A stretch of 12,132 nt of DNA, taken from positions 1 through 12,132 of the forward strand of contig JAPEVF010001229.1 of assembly GCA_029747585.1 (NCBI GenBank), written 5' to 3'. The notes below the pieces were generated by a model. That model ran no database searches and was not told where the DNA came from. It saw nothing but the letters and a program-made list of their open reading frames with translations. How positions within the stretch are numbered: the first letter of the stretch is position 1; every line of letters begins with the position of its first letter. The stretch comes from Pleurotus djamor. Lineage: Eukaryota > Basidiomycota > Agaricomycetes > Agaricales > Pleurotaceae. The position numbers and the translations under genes were made by a program. Positions 1 to 7,545 of the stretch are shown here, in pieces.

Positions 1-993
1 ATGTTGCTTTCAAAACCATTCCGCTGTCCAAAGCCTAACTGCAACAAGAGTTACAAGCAAGCAAATGGGTTGAAATATCATATGACCCATGGAAGCTGCA
101 ACTTCGCCCCACCCAAGGACATTGAACTTCGCGATCGTCTCCTTGAGGCGAGACGAAGGGANGGCGCCGAGAGCAACCCTGGAAGCACTCCTGGCAGCGG
201 AGCCAGTACACCTATTCCCGGAGGAGGTAAGCGTCTTGTTTCTCCTATGGTGTTTGTTCTTTTATTGAGGGTGTATTCTTTAGCCGTCGTTCCTGATCCT
301 CTTGGTCTTGGTACCATTAGCGAGCTTGAGCTGCGTGAGGTTGAGAAAGAAGCTGAACGGAGACTCAGGCCGTTTGCTTGTGGTATCGGTGACTGCCCAA
401 GGAGGTACAAGAATATGAACGGTCTACGATACCATTATCAGCATAGCGGCGATCATGGTGCGATGGGTCTGGCCTTGCTCGCTAGTGGTCAGCATCGTTG
501 TCTAGCTCGGAATAGCGATAAGGGCGACAAGGAAAGGGAAGGCCGTCGAGCGATGGCTAGTGCTCCTGGTAGTCGCAGCAATTCTCGAGCTAGCTCGATG
601 AATCGCGGAATCTCGACTCCTTCGAACGCTGCGATGAGCGGTATCGGCGGTTATGGCCAGGCCTTTGCTGCGAATGGGACGTATGTCGTTGGCGCTGTCG
701 GTGGCGCCCCAGTGTCGAGCCCTTTGTCGCAAGGAGGGTTTAGCGGTCAGCAAGAGTACGCCATGCACCAGGTCCAAGCCCAAGCCGTTCAGATGCCCAT
801 GTCCGTTATAACGCCTATACCACAGACCCAACCACAACAGCAAGATTACTCACAGCAAATGCTTGCACAGGCCCAAGTCCAAGCTCAGCTAGCGTACCAA
901 GCCCAGGTCGCTGAGCTCCAGCAGGCCCAATACCAGACGCAGCAACCATCGGAAGAAGTGGAGTATGGAGGCATGGACACCACCATGTCGTGA
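1..993 (+). CDS. SFP1-like C2H2 zinc-finger regulator, partial at 5' end
   Basis: Two C2H2 fingers of the kind found in fungal SFP1-type regulators, which in yeast control ribosomal-protein and growth genes in the nucleus. Finger 1 has C9-x4-C14-x12-H27-x2-H30. Finger 2 has C108-x4-C113-x12-H126-x3-H130 after splicing. Both carry the similar core YKQANGLKYH / YKNMNGLRYH. An intron is inferred at 227-283 (57 nt, GTAAGC...TTTAG). Its length is a multiple of three, so the frame stays open across it, but its translation is hydrophobic and foreign to the protein. The spliced product is about 311 aa. A Ser/Arg-rich linker follows the fingers, and residues from about 230 to the end are Gln/Ala-rich, as in activation domains. 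The first Met lies four residues before the finger, so the real start is probably upstream of the window. Base 162 is N, making residue 54 Asp or Glu. The SFP1 label is by family resemblance only. Confidence 0.8.
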   Translation: MLLSKPFRCPKPNCNKSYKQANGLKYHMTHGSCNFAPPKDIELRDRLLEARRRXGAESNPGSTPGSGASTPIPGGGKRLVSPMVFVLLLRVYSLAVVPDPLGLGTISELELREVEKEAERRLRPFACGIGDCPRRYKNMNGLRYHYQHSGDHGAMGLALLASGQHRCLARNSDKGDKEREGRRAMASAPGSRSNSRASSMNRGISTPSNAAMSGIGGYGQAFAANGTYVVGAVGGAPVSSPLSQGGFSGQQEYAMHQVQAQAVQMPMSVITPIPQTQPQQQDYSQQMLAQAQVQAQLAYQAQVAELQQAQYQTQQPSEEVEYGGMDTTMS

Positions 994-1749
994 CCCGCGC
1001 AACGTCCACGACAGCAACTTTTCTCTTTTACCTGAGGCAACGACATCTGGATCAAAAGTATTGTTAATATGTGCTTTTTAAGTGGCTTCCTTCTTCATCG
1101 CGCTTCTTCAGCAATGCGCACCCTGTTGTGTTCCCTTCTATCGCCGCATCCAGCCGTCTGTGACGTGCCCACCCCCCACCCCCTACCAACATGTCCCTTG
1201 TCAACATCTACCCTTTGTATGGCCCCCATTAACCACGATTAATACTTGCTCCATCTCCTCCATCTCTCCGTATCTCTTCCCACTGCCACGTCTCTTCACC
1301 CGCCCATTAAACGTATATTCGGTTCTTTGTCTTTTTTGATGTCTCCCTCCTGGTTGGCTCCACATATCCTGGTCGACCCCGCCACTCCCTCCGTCCATCG
1401 CGTCCTCCCAGGTCTCTGGGTATCCCTTAGAAGTTTACCGACGTCACTTCACACGCTTTCAAAACACAAAACTACCAGCCTCCACGAAGCGCATATGCAA
1501 GAACGCCTGTATATGTCCCGATCTGGGTGTACATTAGTCTTTCCTATCTTCCCCGTCGTCTCATCTACCTATTCTCCATCTCTCTCCTGCTCTCTGTTTA
1601 CTCGTGTATTTTCGCCTCATTTCCCCACTCATTATCTTGTTATGTTCACTACTAATACTACGCCGCCCTAACCAGGTTGTTTATAATTCTGACTTACGAT
1701 TACAAGTATATTTTCACCAGTAGTTGATCCTATCCCTCTTGCCGGTGCT
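994..1749 (+). other. Non-coding, pyrimidine-rich 3' flank
   Basis: No convincing gene. From about 1090 to 1670 the plus strand is strongly C/T-rich, which keeps short reading frames open by composition; their translations are Pro/Ser/Leu-rich and show no domain. It is most simply the 3'UTR and downstream flank of the zinc-finger gene, merging into the promoter side of TAF11. Confidence 0.5.
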
Positions 1750-1911
1750 ATGATCTCCTTCACGTTGTACATTTACGAACGAGTCTGGATCGTATATATG
1801 TACATTACGATGCTCCAAGTCTGTCTACCTGCTGAGGGACAAGCCGACTTGGAGGAGAGTTGGAGCCTTAGACCTGAGGCTTGGAGGCTGTCGGAGGCCT
1901 CAGTCCCATGT

Positions 1912-1917
1912 CACGTG
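1912..1917. promoter_or_regulatory. CACGTG E-box upstream of TAF11
   Basis: A palindromic CACGTG lies 79 bp before the assumed TAF11 start. This is the core site of bHLH factors in fungi. A six-base site is expected by chance every few kb, so its role is only a suggestion. The bases GTGCGT that begin inside it could instead be a 5' splice site, as discussed under the TAF11 start. Confidence 0.2.
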
Positions 1918-1995
1918 CGTGTGGCCCCAGAGAATGTGGCGCCCATAACTACTACTAGACCACAACGTTGAACGTGTGACTAACACCAACGAAAC

Positions 1996-3019
1996 ATGCA
2001 GGCCAATTCACCTCCAGGAACTCCGTCCCTCAGAGGAAAAGCCCCTAGCAAACGAGGACGAAAACCACGCGGGGCATCTACCGGCGTCGGGGCGACGCCA
2101 GCCAGAGGTGGATCCTATGATAGCACACCAACACCTAGTTTCGCAAGTCCACAAATACCCAGTGTGCATTGGGCCAACCAAGCAGGGGAATCGAGCTCAG
2201 CACCAAAGATGCTGCAATTGACCCCACCAGCCTATCAAATTGCCCAAAAAGCATCCACATCCCAAGCCGGAAAGCAGCCACCTCTCAACACTGCGAACTT
2301 TGACGCGTCTGAACCTCGACTTGCTCTGTCTCCTGCAAATCTGCCTACGAACCCCGCTAATATACCTGGGATGATAAGCTTTGACACGGAGTCCCCTCGT
2401 GCATCACCCGCTCCTGGACTCAACATGGTCATGCGAGGAACGCCTGTGCTACAACTGGCCCCTCCGGGCATGGGAGGAAAGGTTGATGAGGAAGGGGAGG
2501 GGGAGGACGAACTACTACCTGCAATGGCTGATGACGACTACTCGGCTCAGCTTTCATGGCAAAGCCAATCGAAGGACAATTTGAAGTTTGTTTTCTCCAT
2601 ATGTCTCATCACGCGCATGCTGACTGTCTACCATAGAGTTTTGATGGACAACTTCAGCCCAGCGCAATACGAGCGATTTGAGGCGTATCGCCGACATGCT
2701 CTACCTAAACAAGCTGTCCGCAAGGTTATACAACAGTCACTTGGACAACAAGTTTCTCAGCCCGTCGCCCAAATAGTTGCTGGCTTCGCAAAAGTGTTTG
2801 TTGGGGAAATTGTTGAAAAGGGTAAGTCATTGTGGCGTCTCAACATTTTTCTTTTTGATTCTTATTCAAACGTTAGCGCGAGCTGTCCAATCTCGACGTG
2901 GGGATGCTGGTCCTTTGTCCCCGGACCACTTACGAGAAGCCTACCGCATGTATCAAACGGAAACTGGACGCGTTGGCGCGGCACGGCCATTACGTTCTAA
3001 GAAGCTTTTTGTCAAGTGA
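1996..3019 (+). CDS. TAF11: TFIID subunit TAF11 (histone fold)
   Basis: Three exons: 1996-2585, 2637-2821 and 2877-3019. Introns are 2586-2636 (51 nt, GTTTGT...CATAG) and 2822-2876 (55 nt, GTAAGT...GTTAG). Splicing gives 305 aa in one frame. TAF11 pairs with TAF13 through a histone fold inside the general transcription factor TFIID. The fold spans roughly residues 200-285 and holds the diagnostic stretches FSPAQYERFEAYRRHALPK, VSQPVAQIVAGFAKVFVGE and LSPDHLREAYRMY, ending in RPLRSKKLFVK. The N-terminal 195 residues are low-complexity (Pro/Ser/Ala) with an AT-hook-like KRGRKPRG at 19-26 and an acidic run at 163-172; the long tail makes it larger than the human protein (about 211 aa). The C-terminal identification is very firm. 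The start is less so: a branch motif and a CAG acceptor overlap the chosen ATG. Confidence 0.93.
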
Positions 3020-3067
3020 ATGACTGCCCAAGACTTTGTAATACCGTCGTTCTTCATTCTCGTTGTT

Positions 3068-3129
3068 GTGAGTTTATTCAACCGTCGTACGACCTTCCAA
3101 TGATTTATTCATCATTCTCTGAAATGCAG
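3068..3129 (+). other. Possible 3'UTR intron of TAF11
   Basis: A 62-nt interval starts GTGAGT, contains CTCTGAAATG near its end and finishes in GCAG, 49 nt after the TAF11 stop. It fits the size and signals of the other introns here. It could be a spliced 3'UTR, the edge of an unseen gene, or chance. Confidence 0.3.
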
Positions 3130-3423
3130 TTTGATCATCTGCCCAACTCGGTGGAGCACGGCGCTTTCGCATGGGGAGCCAGGCACTGTTGCCCAAGGAT
3201 TGTTCTTCGTCTCGCACACGCGTAAACACGGACCACTTCACTTCTTTGGTGGTCACCAGTCGACACTGTGGAGCATACAAAATCCTTGTCACTGAGCGTG
3301 TGGGAGAATGTACACCCAGGTTTTCAAAGGCCGATGATACATTGTCTTTCGGTTCTTCTGGGAGATAGGGCTGCCCTTGAAGCTTGACGTGTCAAATAGA
3401 CGTCCTCTGATGTGTGCTCACTA

Positions 3424-4640
3424 TTAGGCTGCGCAGAACTTTGTCCTCAAATCAGATCTATGGGAATTTTCGGAACACCCGACGTGTATAACGGCCTTGA
3501 CGTTGAGATGACATCCTATGCTCCACTCCCTCCTCACTTGGGCCGTCGGTGAGAATTCATAATCAACGAGAGGCCACTCAACTCCCGCTATTTCCTTGGT
3601 TACATTGGTTTTGCCATCTTCATCTTTCAACCGTGGTTCTAGAATTTCATTTACATTGAACTTCGCGTCTGGAACATCCGTAAAGTACGTACCCCATTGT
3701 GGTGGTAGAGTTGCATTGTCGATCTACCCACATCAACCTTCTTCTTTCCTTACGAGATGCCGGTGAAACACACATGTGGGCCTTCCAAAATCTGGCCAAT
3801 GATAGATGGATATGGCTGTGCCAATCAGCAGCCTTCCGAAGAATGCATCTCCGTGTCCGTAATTCTTACCCCGAGCCCGTTGCTTCTATGTCTCCTAGCC
3901 ACCCCCTGGGCAGTGACATTTACTTCCCCACAGCGTGTTCGTCGCTCACAGAACCTTTATGCATCAGGCTTCAGGGCCACTATAACAGGCTCTTTGATGC
4001 TCAGTGCTCTGAATGCCCTTTCTGACTGCTGCTCCTTGACTTTGGCTTGACAGTCCAATGCGGAATCTAAAGAAGTTGTAGCACGCGAGACTGAGTGATG
4101 ATAATCTAGCCCTGTGCGAGGACACTCAAAATCCACGGTAGCCGACCATCCAATGGGATTTCGTGGCTCTCAGTTAATTACGCCAAATTGAGACAAGCCT
4201 CACCCACAATTGTCCTCATGGGCGCGGAAGGGAGGTCGACCAATGAGTTCCAACGGCCCAAAAATCAGTATACGATGGTATCTGACAGCCTATTGATTAC
4301 AAGGTTGAGGTCCGATGAAAATATTCGGGATTCTAGACAACGAACCTCCAACAAAGACATCTTCACACACTTTAACGGAATAAACGGACAAGGCGATGTA
4401 CATTCGTGAGGTCTACACGTTCATAGAACGAGTTTCTAGACACGAAGTACTGGCCAATGATTTGAAAATACCCGACGGTAGAAGCAATGAAGGAAGCATT
4501 GAGTTCCACAAAGTATATCATACCTCCAACGAGTAGGGCCTGTCGCTGCATACTTCAAACCCTGTTTCCCGACCTTGGACTTAGCGATTGCCGCGGTCGA
4601 GGCTCTCTTCCCATGACTCACCATCACAGTAAAAGGAAAG
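3424..4640 (-). pseudogene. Possible decayed or intron-rich minus-strand gene, unrecognised
   Basis: I cannot name a protein here. Reading the minus strand, several stretches look protein-like: 4372-4551 (59 aa, hydrophobic), about 3965-4170 (a roughly 70-residue run ending ALSIKEPVIVALKPDA) and 3424-3720 (about 99 codons open, containing DAKFNVNEILEPRLKDEDGK). At 3816-3869 there is a 54-nt interval with ideal intron signals (GTAAGA, GCTGATTGG, CACAG); removing it joins RSNGLG to PYPSIIGQILEGPH in frame. Joining the whole into one frame fails: stop codons at the ends of several stretches are not removed by introns of normal length. It is either a pseudogene running tail-to-tail with TAF11 or a real gene whose exons I cannot resolve. 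The statistical support is modest, since runs of this length also occur by chance. Confidence 0.25.
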
Positions 4641-5139
4641 TGCAAAGACAAGACGAGAGATCGCCTTGAGTTGAGATCGACTTTGCGTAAACCTCTCAGC
4701 ATACGGTGAGATGCTTATTAGGGTGATAACTCTGCCGACGGAGAATACATCCTGAAAAAGAAGGTCGTTTGAAGAGTCTGGACCAAGTTCTGTGCTTCAC
4801 AGAGTCGGAGGAGCACAGGTGTTGGATTCTTTCAGGCCCCCCGAATGACCATCTAGAGCGGTCACTGACGGGACTTCTATCATAGGATATTAGTCCGAAG
4901 TCAAAGGGGCCTAGAGAGCGCGGGTTGGTTGGGTGAAAAGCGATCGAGATTGAATATTGGCGACTGACCACGGATGCGGTTGCATGATGTTCTATTTAGG
5001 ATGCAGTGAGTCCATCACAAGCCACCAGGTGATACAGGTGTCACAAAAAAGCTTACACGAAAATTATTTATTCTGTTCGCTATGCAGAAATGTGTTGCTT
5101 TGCAGGCTGTCGGGGTTTGGATTGGCGAGGGAGGAAAGG
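4641..5139. other. Intergenic, nothing identified
   Basis: No coding region, RNA gene or repeat that I can support. The right end is the upstream region of the hydrophobin gene. A minus-strand open frame at 4696-4971 has no recognisable domain. Confidence 0.4.
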
Positions 5140-5145
5140 TATAAG
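5140..5145 (+). promoter_or_regulatory. TATA box of the hydrophobin gene
   Basis: TATAAG in the context AAAGGTATAAGAAGG, 76 bp before the hydrophobin ATG. This leaves room for a 5'UTR of about 45-50 nt, and the leader is A/C-rich as usual for strongly expressed fungal genes. Confidence 0.6.
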
Positions 5146-5220
5146 AAGGGGATGCTGCAAGCAGAGAAACTTCAGTCGAGCAACCCAGTTCAACTACTCA
5201 TTCACAAAGCACTTACTACA

Positions 5221-5709
5221 ATGCACTCTCGCGTCTTTGTCTTCATCTGCGCACTCGTTGTGCTCCCACTCCTTGCTGCTGCCACAGCCCTTCCTCGCAC
5301 TGAGCCACCCAGTCAGTGCTCGACGGGCACAGTGTCGTGCTGCAACTCTGTCGGCTTGGTAGGCGCTATGCTTAAAGTATACCCAGATACATGATACTAA
5401 CGATTAGCGTAGGTCGGCAGCTTGCTCGGGTTGCTCGGGAGCCTCCTTGGCCTAAGCAGCAGTGCTTCAGTCGGCTGTAAGGACATTTCTCATTAGCTAC
5501 CTTAGGCACCACGGCTCACGGACCGTTCCTCCAGTGACTTGCTCCCCCATCTTGGGCACAGCCTCCTGCAACGCTCAAGTCGCGTGCTGCACTGGAAACA
5601 CCATCGTGAGTGAATTCCGACTCATACGACCAGCGGTGGTTGACACGTCGAACGATAGAGCGGCGGCCTCATCACCGTTGGGTGCAGCCCAATCAATATT
5701 GTTCTCTGA
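5221..5709 (+). CDS. Class I hydrophobin, secreted
   Basis: Four exons, 5221-5358, 5413-5476, 5535-5605 and 5659-5709, give 107 aa. Introns are 5359-5412 (GTAGGC...GCGTAG with a perfect TACTAAC branch site), 5477-5534 (GTAAGG...TCCAG) and 5606-5658 (GTGAGT...GATAG). The product starts with a hydrophobic signal peptide (about residues 1-23, cleavage near ATA-LPR). It carries all eight hydrophobin cysteines at 33, 40, 41, 70, 79, 85, 86 and 100, spaced C-x6-CC-x28-C-x8-C-x5-CC-x13-C, which fits class I. The last exon encodes only 16 residues, ending GCSPINIVL, the usual C-terminal pattern. Hydrophobins self-assemble at air-water interfaces and coat aerial hyphae, spores and fruiting bodies. The region between CC and the fourth Cys is Leu/Gly/Ser-rich, as expected. 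It is complete, with no sign of damage. Confidence 0.95.
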
Positions 5710-6290
5710 AAGAGAGGGCCGATGCCGAGGGTATTTACCCACAAGAGTGACTCGTATCAATTTGATATTATGTTCGAATCGTTGTGTAACCTGTTGAATG
5801 TCGAATATTAAGTGGTGACCAGAAAGGTCGGAGTGATGAGCATAGGAAAAGGACCCACGAGCAGTATTGTTAGACACACGAGATTCGCTTAGAATCTGGT
5901 CGGTCACATCAAAGGGAATGATTCCTACAATGATGGCCCAGAGGTTGTGCAACTGGTTGGGAAGTAAGTCGGACTACGAATTGCCAACAAGTTCCTAATT
6001 CAGCGCTCAGCGGGTGGCGTCTAATTATAAGGCAGTCTTCGCTAATTCACCCAAGTTCGAATAAACCCCGGTACTCGAAGTCTCGAACTAAGCACACCTA
6101 TCATTTGAGTCGCACTTCGATGGTTCGGATTCGATCACAGGGTTGCCACTAGTGTGGGAATCTTCTAAGGGTTCTTGCAAGCGCTATCTCAGTGGACAGT
6201 AAACCGTGGGATCCGAGTGCAGGGAATATTGAGTTATCCGAATGTTACCTCCTTAGACAATTTATATACCCTCTTTTTTAATTTGCGCAA
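5710..6290. other. Intergenic, no gene seen
   Basis: About 580 bp downstream of the hydrophobin stop. A 125-codon minus-strand frame (5575-5952) runs back over hydrophobin exons 3 and 4, so I treat it as a shadow. Around 6050-6135 the motif TTCGA recurs on both strands (for example AGTTCGA and TCGAACT), giving small inverted repeats with no clear function. Confidence 0.4.
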
Positions 6291-6406
6291 CAGAGGGCTG
6301 ACTGCTCCCAATCCTTCCCCTCCCTCGCTACACTCGGGGGGTCCCCCAAGCCAGGATTNGTCGAGTCAGCGCACTAAAGCCTCGTTTGCGCGGGGGGGGA
6401 TGTCCC

Positions 6407-6463
6407 CGAACCCTAACCAGCTAACCTAACCCTATCCCCTAACCCTATCCCCTAACGCTAACT
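6407..6463 (+). repeat. Degenerate telomere-like repeat, CCCTAA type
   Basis: CCCTAA-like words (complement of the fungal telomere repeat TTAGGG) recur across this interval. The core is two exact tandem copies of the 13-mer CTAACCCTATCCC (6426-6438 and 6439-6451), followed by CTAACGCTAAC. It is too short and irregular to be a chromosome end and is flanked by genes, so it is interstitial. Confidence 0.6.
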
Positions 6464-6491
6464 TGGCTGCCCAAGAACCAATGCTGGGTAC

Positions 6492-6523
6492 AGGCTAGGG
6501 TTCGCGTGCGCGAATCCTAGCCT
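6492..6523 (+). repeat. 15-bp hairpin followed by T-rich tract
   Basis: Left arm 6492-6506 and right arm 6509-6523 are complementary at 14 of 15 positions; the exception would be a G-U pair in RNA. The spacer is only TG. TTTTGTGTTTTTTTT follows directly. The left arm is also the inverse of CGAACCCTAACC at 6407-6418 (11 of 12), so the same word occurs three times. It could be a terminal structure of a mobile element or a transcript-end signal; neither is shown. Confidence 0.55.
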
Positions 6524-6865
6524 TTTGTGTTTTTTTTAACTCAATGTGTACTCCCAGTGGCCACTAGAACGTACCCAAGCAGTCAGAAACCCCTCAGAGG
6601 CAAGTAGGGGGTTTAAATATTTAATTACTGATAATTATTACCCGGATTCAGGGAAATGCCAAGTACCTGATCGAATACTACCCATCGAACAGTTCCTCAA
6701 CCGTCACCTTGACCGGTTGGACAACTGAGAGGTAGAATTGAGCGTGGGAGACGTGTGACTATGGAATTTGTGACGGGGCGATTGCCTTTTTCGGAGCTCG
6801 ACCGAGGTTGAATGGATGACGGCGAATTCAGCCCCAACTCGAGGCAATGTCACCACCTCTCGACC

Positions 6866-6873
6866 TATATAAA
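6866..6873 (+). promoter_or_regulatory. TATA box of the small secreted protein gene
   Basis: TATATAAA lies 57 bp before the 5'UTR intron donor at 6930 and 136 bp before the ATG at 7002. A CT-rich tract follows at 6898-6916, a common setting for transcription starts in fungi. Confidence 0.6.
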
Positions 6874-6929
6874 GCACAGCAAATGAATCTCGAAATCCCT
6901 CCTCCCCTCCTCCCCCGCGAACTTACACA

Positions 6930-6992
6930 GTGAGTTTCTCCTCCTCCTCCGTCACAGATCGTTTACTGACAGTCGCGTGCGTCCACCTCCAG
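6930..6992 (+). other. 5'UTR intron of the gene at 7002
   Basis: 63 nt, beginning GTGAGT, with branch-like TTACTGAC about 20 nt before the CCAG acceptor. It ends nine bases before the ATG. Placing an intron here explains the distance from the TATA box to the start codon. Confidence 0.6.
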
Positions 6993-7001
6993 AATACTAG
7001 A

Positions 7002-7346
7002 ATGCAGATCAAGCATCTCTTTGTGCTCTGCGTACCAGCAGTACACTTGGCTGCCGCAGTAGCCCACTCAAATACACCAAGCGACCACTTGCATCCTCGC
7101 CACCCCCGAGTCGATAGTAGCACCCACTTCGGCGTCGCTTACACCTCCGAGCCAACCGCAGCAGCAGGCTCAGGACACCACAACACCACAGGAAGCAGTG
7201 GGAGAATCGTCCTCGTCTTACAGACGCCGCTACGGCCCACGACGAAGACGGATTCACCCATGAGAAGCCTACAAGCCTTCCACGTCGATAATCTCGACGA
7301 ATGTTCACGAATCCACCTCCCAAATGATCCCCAAATGATCTCATAA
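7002..7346 (+). CDS. Small secreted protein, unrecognised
   Basis: 114 aa from the ATG just after the 5'UTR intron. Residues 1-20 (KHLFVLCVPAVHLAAAVAHS region) form a signal peptide with likely cleavage near AVA-HS. The mature part is His/Pro/Ser/Thr-rich at first (HLHPRHPR), then a Gly/Ser/Thr stretch, with a single Cys near the end, so it is not a disulfide-rich effector. There is no domain I recognise. An 11-bp direct repeat (CCCAAATGATC twice, 7320-7341) lies at the 3' end of the frame. The gene runs tail-to-tail with the dehydrogenase. Start, TATA box and UTR intron agree, but an undetected intron could change the C-terminal half. It does not resemble the two paralogous secreted proteins further right, apart from the same layout of TATA box, UTR intron and short secreted ORF. 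Confidence 0.55.
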   Translation: MQIKHLFVLCVPAVHLAAAVAHSNTPSDHLHPRHPRVDSSTHFGVAYTSEPTAAAGSGHHNTTGSSGRIVLVLQTPLRPTTKTDSPMRSLQAFHVDNLDECSRIHLPNDPQMIS

Positions 7347-7545
7347 ACTCATGACACCACGTCTATCTTTACGCTACGCTCGCGGACCGGCATATGCATG
7401 GACATCACCTTTTGTAATTCGTTCACGTTCTTTCGCTCCTTCAGTCAGTGAAGGAAGCAATCCTCCTTGTATGTACACGAGGTTATGATTGTTATTCTTA
7501 GAACCCACATAGACTATAATTATATATGTATACCTTGCACCGGCA

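Larger units (their letters stand above)
6291..6545 (+). mobile_element. Putative remnant of a small non-autonomous element
   Basis: This stretch differs sharply from its surroundings: G and C homopolymer runs (6336-6347 and 6392-6399), a telomere-like C-rich repeat (6407-6463), a strong hairpin (6492-6523) and a T-run (6531-6537), with no coding potential. CTGACTGCT at 6298-6306 has its reverse complement at 6578-6586, but a 9-bp match over 280 bp can be chance. No target-site duplication or family signature was found, so the limits and the class are guesses. Base 6359 is N. Confidence 0.3.

Noticed and set aside
78..843. Minus-strand frames opposite the zinc-finger gene
   Set aside because: They mirror the codon bias of the plus-strand zinc-finger exons and have no features of their own.
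1082..1671. Plus-strand frames in the C/T-rich tract
   Set aside because: Kept open by base composition; Pro/Ser/Leu-rich translation without domains.
3699..4050. Two overlapping plus-strand frames of 108 and 97 codons
   Set aside because: No domain or signal peptide, no promoter signals, and they lie antisense to the minus-strand interval with an ideal intron.
5575..5952. 125-codon minus-strand frame, at first taken for a gene inserted into the hydrophobin
   Set aside because: It overlaps hydrophobin exons 3 and 4. The final hydrophobin exon (5659-5709, ending GCSPINIVL) lies inside it, so the hydrophobin is complete and the frame is a shadow.
6122..6138. tRNA- or SINE-like B box (GGTTCGGATTC)
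   Set aside because: No matching A box or cloverleaf arms upstream; an isolated partial match.
6291..6570. Helitron 3' end, suggested by the hairpin and CTAG bases nearby
   Set aside because: The required CTRR followed by T a few bases after the hairpin is absent; the nearest CTAG after it (6564-6567) is 40 bp away and followed by A.
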